From contig CAZZHG010000054.1 of assembly GCA_964653655.1 (NCBI GenBank), positions 1 to 37,149 of the forward strand: 37,149 nt of DNA, given 5' to 3'. Positions 6,732 through 14,407 of this stretch are shown here, piece after piece. Made by a program: the position numbers and the translations under genes. Position 1 is the stretch's first letter. Each line of letters begins with the position of its first letter. The notes beneath the pieces are model-generated. The model was not told the DNA's origin and did no database searches. It saw only the letters and a program-made list of their open reading frames with translations. This DNA is from CAZZHG01 sp964653655 (lineage in GTDB: Bacteria > Bdellovibrionota > FAC87 > UBA2466).

Positions 6732-8791
6732 GCTTCCACCTCGGCTTCTCCCACCAGCGGACGCTGGCAAGCGAAGCGCTCGCACACGAATACCGTCGTC
6801 ATTCCCTTCTGCGCCACCTTGTCGGCGGCCGCCGGCACCGCGTTCTTGAAGCGGGCGGGGTCGACACCCCTTCGCTTCATGCCGAGCACCCGGTTGGGGG
6901 TGAAGCCCGAGCGAACGGCGTGGAGGCAGTTTTCAAACTCTTCGGGAGAATCCCCCTCGACGAGATAAACCTGTTCGGGCGGAGCCAGGAAGAAATCGAG
7001 CGCGATGACCATCTGCCCCGCGGCCCGGGGAATCTGGCGGAGCAACGGCTCCTGGGTTTTCAGCGCCTCTTCGGCCTTCAGAAGATATTTCAGCTCGCCG
7101 CAAACGTTGCCGAGCCGGAGCAGCGCCGTCACCGCCATCGACGCTCCCGACGGAATCGCGCCGTCGTGGGTGTCGCGGGGACGGAGGATGAGCTTTTCGT
7201 GATCTTTTCCGGTGAAGTAGAAACCGCCCGACCCGTCCCAGAAATCCGAAAGAACCGCGTCCATCAGCTTTCTGGCCTTTTCGATCCATTGAACGTCGCC
7301 GTCCAGCTCGAAGAGAGAAACGCAGGCGTTGGCGAGGCAAGCATGGTCGTCGAGATAGCCGTCGAGCATGCCGAGGCCGTCCTTCATCTGATGAAGGAGC
7401 CGCTCGCCCGAGTACAACTTGTCAAAGAGCGCAAGCATCGCCGCGCGGCCCGCGTCCGCGTAGCCGGGATCCCCCAGAATCGACGAGGCCTTGGCAAGCG
7501 TGTCGATCATGAGCCCGTTCCACGACGCGAGGATCTTTTCGTCGCGAAACGGCGCCGGGCGCCGGCCGCGCACTTCCAGAAGTTTCCGACGGGCGACCGA
7601 GAGAGTCGCTTCCAGCGAGTCCACGTCGGTTCCGAGAGCTTCGGCCTGATCGGCGAGCTTCTTCTTTTTCCTCAGGATCGTCTTGCCTTCCCAGTTCCCG
7701 TTCGCCGTCACGTCGTAAACGGCGGCGAACGTCTCGGCGACGTCCTTCTCCAAGTGGGCGAAGACTTCCGCCTTCGTCCAGACGTAGAACTTTCCCTCCT
7801 CGCCTTCCGTGTCGGCATCCTGGGTGCTGAAGAAAGCGCCGTTTTCCGCGCGCATCTCCCGAAGCACATAGTCGAGCGTTTCGCGGGCGACGTGCGCGTA
7901 GTCGGCGTTTCTTGTCGCCTGATAGGCTTCAAGAAAAGTTTCGGCGACGAGCGCGTTGTCGTAGAGCATTTTTTCGAAGTGGGGCGCGAGCCACTCCGGA
8001 TCCGTCGAGTAACGATGGAAGCCGCCGCCCAAATGGTCGTAAATGCCGCCCCTCGCCCAGTGATCGAGTGTCGTCGTCACCATCTCTAGCGCGTCGGGAT
8101 CCTGCGAGCGCGCCCAATGGCGAAGCACCTGCCGCACGTCCATCGTATGAAAAAATTTCGGCGCTCCGCCGAATCCGCCGTTCACCGGATCGAACGCCTC
8201 GGCGAAGCTCAGTACCGCATTTTTCAAGAGGTCCGGCGTGAGCTTGCCGGCGGCCTGCGCTCTTGCGCCCTCGCCGAGATTTTTCAGCGCCTCCATCAGC
8301 TGGCCCGCGCTTTGGAGAACTTCGTCCTTGCGCGAGGTCCAGGCGTTCGAGACTCCGGCGAGAATCTTTTTGAACGAGGGCATCCCCATCCGATCGATGG
8401 GCGGAAAATAGGTGCCTCCGTAAAAAGGCTTTTGATCGGGAGTCAGAAAGACGGACATCGGCCAGCCCCCGTGCTGGGTCATCGCTTGGACCGCCGTCAT
8501 GTAGATGTGATCGAGGTCGGGCCGCTCTTCCCGGTCGACCTTGATGTTCACGAAATGCTGGTTCATGAGCTGGGCGGTTTCGTCGTCCTCGAAACTTTCC
8601 CGCTCCATCACGTGGCACCAGTGGCACGCGGAATATCCGATGGAAAGGAAGATGGGCTTTTGCTCCCGCTTCGCGCGGTTCAGGGCTTCGAAACCCCACG
8701 GATACCAGTCGACCGGGTTGTGGGCGTGCTGGCGAAGGTACGGGCTGGCCTCCTTGGAGAGGCGGTTGGGAGTGCGCTTAACGTCGGCCAT
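6719..8791 (-). CDS. DUF255 / SSP411 (YyaL-type) thioredoxin-fold protein with six-hairpin domain
   Basis: A 690-residue protein, a normal length for the family. The N-terminal thioredoxin-like domain starts with NRLSKEASPYLRQHAHNPVD and WYPWGFEAL and carries the conserved IGYSACHWCHVM motif (Cys56, Cys59). KVDREERPDLD and GGWPMSVFLTPD follow. The large C-terminal part resembles the alpha/alpha six-hairpin glycosidase fold of the YyaL/spermatogenesis-associated protein 20 family. Its activity is not firmly established in any bacterium. It is cytoplasmic, with no signal peptide. The Rieske gene overlaps its end, so a shared redox role is possible but unproven. Confidence 0.93.
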   Translation of the reverse strand: MADVKRTPNRLSKEASPYLRQHAHNPVDWYPWGFEALNRAKREQKPIFLSIGYSACHWCHVMERESFEDDETAQLMNQHFVNIKVDREERPDLDHIYMTAVQAMTQHGGWPMSVFLTPDQKPFYGGTYFPPIDRMGMPSFKKILAGVSNAWTSRKDEVLQSAGQLMEALKNLGEGARAQAAGKLTPDLLKNAVLSFAEAFDPVNGGFGGAPKFFHTMDVRQVLRHWARSQDPDALEMVTTTLDHWARGGIYDHLGGGFHRYSTDPEWLAPHFEKMLYDNALVAETFLEAYQATRNADYAHVARETLDYVLREMRAENGAFFSTQDADTEGEEGKFYVWTKAEVFAHLEKDVAETFAAVYDVTANGNWEGKTILRKKKKLADQAEALGTDVDSLEATLSVARRKLLEVRGRRPAPFRDEKILASWNGLMIDTLAKASSILGDPGYADAGRAAMLALFDKLYSGERLLHQMKDGLGMLDGYLDDHACLANACVSLFELDGDVQWIEKARKLMDAVLSDFWDGSGGFYFTGKDHEKLILRPRDTHDGAIPSGASMAVTALLRLGNVCGELKYLLKAEEALKTQEPLLRQIPRAAGQMVIALDFFLAPPEQVYLVEGDSPEEFENCLHAVRSGFTPNRVLGMKRRGVDPARFKNAVPAAADKVAQKGMTTVFVCERFACQRPLVGEAEVEAWKK

Positions 8792-8879
8792 TCCGACAAC
8801 TTAGACAAAGGTGGAGTCGCCGCCAAGCGAAGTGTCCGAAAATGACCCTAAACACATGAAATCTTAGCTTTCAATCGCG

Positions 8880-8906
8880 TTGCCTTCAGGATGACCCTGC
8901 TATAAG
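8880..8906 (+). promoter_or_regulatory. Candidate sigma-70 promoter of the outer-membrane protein gene
   Basis: TTGCCT (8880-8885) and TATAAG (8901-8906) resemble -35 and -10 boxes. The spacer is 15 bases, shorter than the preferred 17, so this is tentative. A good AGGAG ribosome site follows at 8937-8941 before the ATG at 8948. Confidence 0.4.
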
Positions 8907-8947
8907 GTCGCCTCGTTTCCCAAGGCACTATTTTTCAGGAGAGATGA

Positions 8948-9907
8948 ATGAAGTTCTCGTTTGCGATTATCGGTTTGATCATTGGTTCCGTGGGCTTTGC
9001 CGCCCCGGCGAAAAAGGCTCCGGCCAAGGCGACTCCGGTTGCCGCCGCCGCCGCTCCGGCCGCCCCGGCCGAACAAACTCCCGTGACCATCGCTCCGGCG
9101 ACCACGGATACCGCCACGGCGACGGAGGCCTCCTCGGCCAGCGTCTCGACGGCGGCCATCCAGGCCCCGACCGAAGCGCGCATCACCGGCGTGCTTGAGG
9201 CGCGTCCGACGATGACGATCAAAGGAGCCGACAACATCACGACGGAAAACACCGTCGGCCTCGGTTACCAGTTCAACCCGAACTTCGAAATCGGAGCCAT
9301 CCAGTACTTCGACACGAACGTTTCGAGCCCGGATCCCGCGCGGACCGGCGCCGACGTGCTCGTGCAGGACGGTTTCGTCCGCGCGAAGTTCAACAACCTT
9401 TACAAGACGGAAGACTTCTCCTTCGGCTATGAGCCGCGGGTGTACTTGCCCACGCGCGCCGGTTTCCGGGACGCGGGCGGCATCGCGATGATCCGCAACT
9501 ACCTGAAGTTCGCCTACAAGGCGTCCCCCAGCGTGACGCTGACCGCGATGGAGCTTCCGATCTTCCACTTCTACGATCGCGCCGCGAACGGCACCGTCGC
9601 CAACACCGCCTTCGAGAACCGCGTGTACCTCATCGCGGACTTCGATCTCGGCAAGGGCTTCGCCCTCAGCCTTCCGCTCTATTTCCACCAGACGAAGGCC
9701 CGCAACGCGGCCGGCACGACGAACGGCGGAAACTGGACGACGTTCGTTTACACGTGGCCGGAAATCACGTACGCGGTCAGCCCGAACGTTACGTTGGGCG
9801 TCGCTTACCGCTCCGACAACCTCATGAACGACACGATGAGCGGCTTCACGCTCGGTGACGGCCTCGAGGTCGGTGCGTTCCAGGCGATTCTGGGCGTCAC
9901 GCTCTAA
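8948..9907 (+). CDS. Predicted outer-membrane beta-barrel protein with Ala/Pro/Thr linker
   Basis: A 319-residue protein. A signal peptide (MKFSFAIIGLIIGSVGFA) is followed by a low-complexity Ala/Pro/Thr/Lys-rich stretch to about residue 75. After it comes a region of alternating polar and hydrophobic residues typical of transmembrane beta strands (VGLGYQFNPNFEIGAIQYF, NVTLGVAYRSDNL) with many aromatic residues. The last strand, GAFQAILGVTL, ends in Leu rather than the usual Phe/Trp. The start at 8948 follows AGGAG by 6 bases; an out-of-frame ATG at 8944 is ignored. The gene has its own terminator and appears monocistronic. Porin or transporter function cannot be decided. Confidence 0.75.
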   Translation: MKFSFAIIGLIIGSVGFAAPAKKAPAKATPVAAAAAPAAPAEQTPVTIAPATTDTATATEASSASVSTAAIQAPTEARITGVLEARPTMTIKGADNITTENTVGLGYQFNPNFEIGAIQYFDTNVSSPDPARTGADVLVQDGFVRAKFNNLYKTEDFSFGYEPRVYLPTRAGFRDAGGIAMIRNYLKFAYKASPSVTLTAMELPIFHFYDRAANGTVANTAFENRVYLIADFDLGKGFALSLPLYFHQTKARNAAGTTNGGNWTTFVYTWPEITYAVSPNVTLGVAYRSDNLMNDTMSGFTLGDGLEVGAFQAILGVTL

Positions 9908-9932
9908 GAGTCAGCTTATTCAAAATGGGAAG

Positions 9933-9965
9933 CCCCCGCCCGGCGCGAGCCCGGCGGGGTTTTTC
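9933..9965 (+). terminator. Rho-independent terminator after the outer-membrane protein gene
   Basis: A G+C-rich hairpin (arms CCCCGCCCGGC and GCCCGGCGGGG, one mismatch, loop GCGA) is followed directly by five T. It lies 25 bases after the stop codon at 9907. Confidence 0.88.
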
Positions 9966-10065
9966 ATTTCAGCTTGGGCATTTCGGCCTGATTCGATGAG
10001 TCGAGGATAAATCAGGGATTTCAGTGAACCTTTCGGCGAGTCGCCCGTCTAACAAGGGAAAATCT

Positions 10066-10094
10066 TGCCGACTTGAAGGGCGGTCTCGTCGGCA
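10066..10094. repeat. Small inverted repeat in the leader region of the HEAT-protein gene
   Basis: TGCCGAC (10066-10072) is complementary to GTCGGCA (10088-10094) across 15 bases. It lies about 75 bases before the ATG at 10169 in an otherwise featureless 200-base gap. It could be an operator or a leader hairpin. I see no convincing promoter in this gap. Confidence 0.35.
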
Positions 10095-10168
10095 GAATCG
10101 TTTTGCGCCGCTTCCAGGTTGCTCAGGGCCGAGCGGCGCGGGAGAGGAAAAACGGTTACAATGGTGGG

Positions 10169-11338
10169 ATGAAATCAGCCCTATTCCTTGTCAGTTGCCT
10201 CGCGGCTTTGTCTGCTTTCGCAGAGTCCAACCTGCCTCTTAGCAAGGTGCCGTCGGCCGTGAAGAAAACGGAGCCGAAAGTTCCCGCCGGCGCGAAGGAA
10301 GCCATCGCGCCGAAGTTGGAGGAAGGACAAGAGGGGGAGGGCGAGCCCGCGAAGCCTTACGTCGCTTCGGTCGAGACTTACGGAAGTCCTCGCATCAACT
10401 CCGTCATTCTTAAAAAAACTCTCGGCAAGGAGCTCGACGAGTGGGTGGACAAGGGACTGAAAGGCGACGCCGCTTCGCTGGATATAGAGCAGAAGCTCGC
10501 TAAAAAGGTGCAGGAGCAGTTCGGCTTCGCCCACGCCGACTGGAGCATCGTTCAATACTTCGAGCCCGGCGATATGGCCATTCACATAACTCTCGACGTC
10601 GTGGAAAAGGCGGACGTCGCGAAACGGATGCCGTTTCTCCCTGAGATCAAGGGAACCCACGCCGATCCGGATAACCTCATCGCCCAGTGGATCGCTTACG
10701 AGGACGAAGCCCTTCAACTCGTGGAAACCGGGATGCTGGAGCCGGAGGCCGCCGCGTGCCCCGCGTTTCACTGTCCCTTCGGACACTCGCATCCGAAGCT
10801 GAAAAAATACGAGAAGATTTTCGTGGACGGCGTGAAGAAGAATTTCAAAGCGCTCGCCGAAATCCAGGAGAAGGACGAGCGCGGGCAGTGGAGGGCGGCG
10901 TCGACCTACCTTATTGCCTACGCGAAGGACGGAAAGGCCGTCATCTCGCAGATGATTGGGCGCGTCCGCGATCCCGAGGCGCTCGTTCGCAACAACGCCC
11001 TTCGGGTTCTTGGAGACATCGCCGAGTACCACGCGGAGCTGGTGATTCCGCTTCCGCCGATAATTCAGGCGCTGCAGTTTCCGCGCGTCTCCGACCGCTC
11101 GAAAGCTTTGTACGTCGTCTATCTCCACACCATGCACTCTCCCAAGGCCCGGGACGAAGTGATGCCCGCCATCCCGGTGCTCGTGGATCTGATCCAGTCC
11201 AAGCAGCCGGACCACAAGGAGCTCTCCCACGGAATCCTGAGAAAAATCTCGGGTAAGGACTACTCCGCGGAAGATGTTCAGAGCTGGAAGAACTGGTCCG
11301 CCAAAGCGGTCAAAGACATCGCCAAAAAATCGCCCTGA
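10169..11338 (+). CDS. Secreted HEAT-repeat-like hypothetical protein
   Basis: A 389-residue protein with signal peptide MKSALFLVSCLAALSAFA, then a Lys/Glu/Pro-rich stretch to about residue 75. The central part holds a Cys/His cluster, CPAFHCPFGHSH, that could bind a metal. The C-terminal part has HEAT-like helical pairs (GQWRAASTYLIAYAKDGKAV, DPEALVRNNALRVLGDIAE), a common protein-binding fold. I choose ATG 10169 because the signal peptide begins there. GGAGAGG lies 21 bases upstream, so the ribosome site is not ideal. A three-codon frame at 10161 ends on ATGA across this start. The protein is presumably periplasmic. I know no function, and it is unrelated in sequence motif to the DGGNSSGG pair. 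Confidence 0.82.
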   Translation: MKSALFLVSCLAALSAFAESNLPLSKVPSAVKKTEPKVPAGAKEAIAPKLEEGQEGEGEPAKPYVASVETYGSPRINSVILKKTLGKELDEWVDKGLKGDAASLDIEQKLAKKVQEQFGFAHADWSIVQYFEPGDMAIHITLDVVEKADVAKRMPFLPEIKGTHADPDNLIAQWIAYEDEALQLVETGMLEPEAAACPAFHCPFGHSHPKLKKYEKIFVDGVKKNFKALAEIQEKDERGQWRAASTYLIAYAKDGKAVISQMIGRVRDPEALVRNNALRVLGDIAEYHAELVIPLPPIIQALQFPRVSDRSKALYVVYLHTMHSPKARDEVMPAIPVLVDLIQSKQPDHKELSHGILRKISGKDYSAEDVQSWKNWSAKAVKDIAKKSP

Positions 11339-11341
11339 AGA

Positions 11342-11476
11342 AAGAGCGAGAGCGGGAGCGAGCGCAAGGAAGACTTCCTGATCTTTTGCCCCACGCTTGC
11401 AGGGCTTACGCCCACGCCACGGGTAGCAGGCCGAGATCGAAAAGCCTTCCTTGCGCTCGCTCCCGCTCTCGCTCTT
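11342..11476. repeat. 31-bp perfect inverted repeat with 73-base loop (terminator-like)
   Basis: Bases 11342-11372 are exactly complementary to 11446-11476. The arms are rich in the GAGCGAG pattern. The 73-base loop allows some inner pairing (GATCT at 11380-11384 with AGATC at 11434-11438). CCCTGTTTTTA follows the second arm, so the stem may terminate transcription of the HEAT gene, whose stop is 3 bases before the first arm, and insulate the haem operon. The length and perfection exceed an ordinary terminator. A small mobile palindromic element is an alternative. Confidence 0.85.
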
Positions 11477-11487
11477 CCCTGTTTTTA

Positions 11488-11503
11488 AGTATTTAGAAAT
11501 ACT
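11488..11503. promoter_or_regulatory. 16-bp perfect palindrome upstream of hemA
   Basis: AGTATTTAGAAATACT has 7-base arms around AG. It lies 77 bases before the hemA ATG, in the short A+T-rich island between the large hairpin and the direct repeats. A dimeric regulator could bind it. The regulator is unknown. Confidence 0.45.
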
Positions 11504-11523
11504 AAGGATTGTAGCGGTTTCTT

Positions 11524-11544
11524 GCGTGACATTGGCGTGACATT
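11524..11544 (+). promoter_or_regulatory. Tandem 10-bp direct repeat at 11-bp period, PhoB/OmpR-box-like
   Basis: GCGTGACATT occurs exactly at 11524-11533 and again at 11535-11544, one helical turn apart. Seen as TGACATT-N4-TGACATT, this is the 7+4 layout of Pho-box sites bound by winged-helix response regulators. It ends 35 bases before the hemA ATG, where an activator would contact polymerase. A regulator of this family is encoded in the same operon (17590-18300). The link between the two is inference. Confidence 0.55.
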
Positions 11545-11562
11545 ACGCCTAGCCCCGGATGC

Positions 11563-11574
11563 TATTCTTATAAA
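11563..11574 (+). promoter_or_regulatory. Candidate -10 region of the haem operon
   Basis: TATTCT (11563-11568) runs into TATAAA (11569-11574). Either could be the -10 box. With the second, transcription would begin at or next to the hemA ATG (11580), and no ribosome site is visible before that ATG, so a leaderless message is possible. No good -35 box stands 17 bases upstream, as is usual for activator-dependent promoters. Confidence 0.4.
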
Positions 11575-11579
11575 TAGCC

Positions 11580-12782
11580 ATGACCTTGCACTTATGGGGA
11601 ACCGACTTCCGGCGCAGTGATTCCGAAATGCGCCGCAAACTGTACCTGGAGCCTTCGGTGCGGGAAGCGCGCCTGAAGGAGCTGGCGAAGTTCGGCTTCG
11701 AAGATCTCATCTACGTATATACGTGCAACCGGGTGGAGTTCTACACCACGGCGGCCAACTACTATTCCGATTCCCGTGGCCAGTGGATGAAACTCCTCGC
11801 CCACTTCGGTCTCGGCGAAGAAGCTTTTTTCCGCGGTTATCACCTCGAGGGCAAGTCCGCGCTCCGCCATCTTCTGCGGGTCGCGACCTCGCTGGAATCG
11901 CTCGTGCTGGGTGAAGCGCAGATCCTCGGCCAGCTGAAGGACGCTCACCGCACGGCCCCCATGGGTCCGAGCTCCGCGCTCGACCGGGCTTTTCATCTCG
12001 CTTTCGAAACGGCCAAACGCGTGCGCACGGAAACGCCCATCGGGGAAAAGCCGGTGTCGGTCGCGGCGCTGGGCATGCGCCATCTCGAAACGATGGAAAA
12101 AGATTTTCCGCTGAAGCGGGTCGCGATCGTGGGCCGCAGTCCCATGTGCCTCTACGTCCTTCAGTGGCTGAAGAAGAACCGCCCCGAGACGCCCGTACTG
12201 TGGGTGAACCGCACGGTGGAAGCGCTCACGCCGTATCCGGAAGCGGAAGGCGTCGAGCTGATGTCGCTAGCCGATTTTCTCGGCCGGCCGCCGCGATTCA
12301 GTCACCTTTTCACGGCTACCGCGAGCCCGACGCCGCTTTTTGGCCAGGAATTTTTTGGAAAGCTCGAGTGGGACCGCCATCTGATTTTCGATTTCGCCGA
12401 ACCGCCGGACGTCGCCGAGCCCGGGTGCGATCACAAGGTCACCGTGGTTCGGCTCAAGGATTTGCGCGAGGAAGCGAAAGAGAATACCGAAGCCCGCGCG
12501 AAGGCCGTCCAGTCGGCGGAGCTCATCATCGAGGAGGCGATGCGGGACTATTTTCTGCGCCTCAAGCAGGCGCCGGTGCTGGCCGACTTCAGCAGCATCG
12601 AGCCCCAGGTTCTACAAGAGCTGGCCAAGGCTGTGGAAGGCCTGAACGGGGAAATCCCCACCGAGTTTCAGGAATCCGTCCGAAAATGGGCGGAAAAGTT
12701 GATCCGCAGGAATCTCTACCAATCGCAGAAGCACCTTCGTACTATCCTCCGAGGCGACAGCGGCGGTTCTTTTCCGCTCTGA
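11580..12782 (+). CDS. hemA: Glutamyl-tRNA reductase
   Basis: A 400-residue enzyme that reduces glutamyl-tRNA(Glu) to glutamate-1-semialdehyde with NADPH, the first step of the C5 haem pathway. The catalytic Cys49 lies in YTCNRVEFY, and the family signature SLVLGEAQILGQLKDA follows at about residues 106-121. The NADPH-binding domain (KRVAIVGRSPMCLYVL) has a weakened glycine-rich loop. The C-terminal helical dimerisation domain ends in NLYQSQKHLRTILRG. It is the first gene of the nine-gene haem operon, and hemC follows after 12 bases. No Shine-Dalgarno is seen before the ATG, which stands 5 bases after a TATAAA box. Confidence 0.95.
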   Translation: MTLHLWGTDFRRSDSEMRRKLYLEPSVREARLKELAKFGFEDLIYVYTCNRVEFYTTAANYYSDSRGQWMKLLAHFGLGEEAFFRGYHLEGKSALRHLLRVATSLESLVLGEAQILGQLKDAHRTAPMGPSSALDRAFHLAFETAKRVRTETPIGEKPVSVAALGMRHLETMEKDFPLKRVAIVGRSPMCLYVLQWLKKNRPETPVLWVNRTVEALTPYPEAEGVELMSLADFLGRPPRFSHLFTATASPTPLFGQEFFGKLEWDRHLIFDFAEPPDVAEPGCDHKVTVVRLKDLREEAKENTEARAKAVQSAELIIEEAMRDYFLRLKQAPVLADFSSIEPQVLQELAKAVEGLNGEIPTEFQESVRKWAEKLIRRNLYQSQKHLRTILRGDSGGSFPL

Positions 12783-12794
12783 GCCGGAGGTTTA

Positions 12795-13739
12795 GTGGTT
12801 AAGCAGTCATTCCGACTAGGCACCAGAAAGAGCGCGCTCGCCCGAGTGCAGGCCGAGATGGTGCGCGCGGCGCTCGTGGCCGGCGGACTTGCCGTCACGC
12901 TCGTCGAAGTGGAAAGCCACGGCGACGCCGATCTCAAGACTCCCCTCTACGAAATGGACCCGCTTTATCCCGGGGTCTTCACGAAACACCTCGAAGGGGC
13001 CCTTGCCCGGAAAGAGGTGGACCTCGCCGTTCACTCCTTGAAAGATCTTCCGACGCAGCAGCCGGCGGGACTCAAGCTCTCGGCGGTTTCGAGGCGCGAG
13101 ACGACTTGCGATCGCCTTCTTATCAATCCGTCGCGGCAAGCGAGCGGAGAGCTGCTCGGCCTTCCCAAGGGGGCCGTCGTGGGAACCAGCTCCCTCAGGC
13201 GGGAAGCTCAGCTTCTCGCGGTTCGCCCCGATCTAACCATCGTCGCCCTCCGGGGAAACGTGCCCACTAGAGTTTCCGCCGCCCGGGAAGGCAAATGCGA
13301 CGCGGTAGTACTCGCCGGCGCCGGCCTCGATCGCCTCAGGGCGGACATGACGGGCGTAATCGCCGTGGATCTTCCAGAAACGAAATTCGTCTCGGCCCCC
13401 GCCCAAGGCGTGGTCGGCATCGAGACTAGAGATCCGGTCGAAGGCGATTTGGCGCGGGCGCTTGCGGCCTTTCACGACGCCGTCGCGTTTCGCGAGGCTT
13501 CGGCAGAGAGAAAAATTTTGAGGGGAATGGACGGAGGCTGCACGCTTCCGCTCGGCGTTCGTTGCCGGGCCAAGGGTCCGACCGGCTCCATGAAAGTATC
13601 CGCCTTCCTCGGACAAAGCCGCGATCGGAAGAGCGGCAAGAAGGATTGGCTCGCCTTTCATTCGTTCGAGTTCGAAAGCACGGACGACGCAAAGCTAATC
13701 GAAGCGGTGGTCGCTCACCTGAAGGAGCGCACCGCATGA
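12795..13739 (+). CDS. hemC: Porphobilinogen deaminase (hydroxymethylbilane synthase)
   Basis: A 314-residue enzyme that polymerises four porphobilinogens to hydroxymethylbilane. FRLGTRKSALARVQAEMV opens domain 1, DLAVHSLKDLPT carries the conserved catalytic-loop Asp, and VGTSSLRREAQLL and VALRGNVPTR are typical. The dipyrromethane cofactor Cys249 is in GGCTLPLGV. The start is a GTG at 12795 with GGAGG 4 bases ahead. It overlaps the next gene by ATGA. The order hemA-hemC-hemD is common in bacteria. Confidence 0.96.
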   Translation: MVKQSFRLGTRKSALARVQAEMVRAALVAGGLAVTLVEVESHGDADLKTPLYEMDPLYPGVFTKHLEGALARKEVDLAVHSLKDLPTQQPAGLKLSAVSRRETTCDRLLINPSRQASGELLGLPKGAVVGTSSLRREAQLLAVRPDLTIVALRGNVPTRVSAAREGKCDAVVLAGAGLDRLRADMTGVIAVDLPETKFVSAPAQGVVGIETRDPVEGDLARALAAFHDAVAFREASAERKILRGMDGGCTLPLGVRCRAKGPTGSMKVSAFLGQSRDRKSGKKDWLAFHSFEFESTDDAKLIEAVVAHLKERTA

Positions 13740-14407
13740 AAGTTTTGATTACCGGAGAGCACGAGGGCCTGCCGAAGAATCTGAAAGTGCGCGGGCAGGC
13801 GGTCGAGTGGATCGAGCTTGCGGTCCTTCGCTTCGAGGCCTGTGAGATTTCCGCGGAAGCCAAAGCCCGGGTGTTTTCCGAGCCGCCGGACTGGATTATT
13901 TTCCCTAGCCCGCGTGCCGTGGAATATTGGAAGCAGTCCATCGCGGGGCTTCCGAAGGGAAGCCGGCTTGCGGCCATCGGCAAATCGACGGGAGACAAGC
14001 TGGGCGCCGGAGCTTCCTTCGTTCCGAAGCAATCCGGCTCCGAGGGTTTCTTCGAGGAGTTCGCTGCTAAGGAAACCATTCGCGGAAAGCGGTTTCTCGT
14101 CGCTGGAGCGGAAAGCGGCCGTCAGCTGCTCGCCGAAAAGTTGACCGAGTCCGGAGCAAGCGTGGAGCGGTTGCCGCTCTACCGCAGCCTTCCCCTCGAA
14201 GTGAGCGCCTTGCCGCCCGGTCTCTCGGCCATCGTGTTCACGAGCCCTTCGTCGGTGGACGCGGTTTTCGGCGGCACGAAGTTATCGGGCAATCTGCCCG
14301 TGATTTCGATCGGTAAATTTACTTCGGAAAGCTTGAAGCGGCGGGGACTGACCGCTTTCCGGGAGATTCCGGACGGCGACCTAGCTCGCCTTGGAGAAAT
14401 TCTATGA
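13736..14407 (+). CDS. hemD: Uroporphyrinogen-III synthase
   Basis: A 223-residue protein, slightly short for the family, whose sequence is always poorly conserved. It is identified from its fold pattern and position. MKVLITGE starts the first domain, WIIFPSPRAVEYWKQ and AAIGKSTGDKL are the domain 1 signatures, and FLVAGAESGRQLLAEKL and IVFTSPSSVDAVF those of domain 2. The enzyme closes hydroxymethylbilane to uroporphyrinogen III with D-ring inversion. The ATG at 13736 overlaps the hemC stop (ATGA), and its stop overlaps the hemB ATG the same way. A longer in-frame start at 13562 lies inside hemC and is rejected. Confidence 0.88.
   Translation: MKVLITGEHEGLPKNLKVRGQAVEWIELAVLRFEACEISAEAKARVFSEPPDWIIFPSPRAVEYWKQSIAGLPKGSRLAAIGKSTGDKLGAGASFVPKQSGSEGFFEEFAAKETIRGKRFLVAGAESGRQLLAEKLTESGASVERLPLYRSLPLEVSALPPGLSAIVFTSPSSVDAVFGGTKLSGNLPVISIGKFTSESLKRRGLTAFREIPDGDLARLGEIL

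Noticed and set aside
10161..10172. Three-codon frame (Met-Val-Gly-stop) ending on ATGA across the start at 10169
   Set aside because: A translational-coupling minigene is possible, but so short a frame is likely to occur by chance, and nothing else supports it.
11713..11724. GTATATACG inside hemA, resembling the half-sites of the 17-bp dyad
   Set aside because: It lies within coding sequence, and the second half-site at the right spacing is missing.
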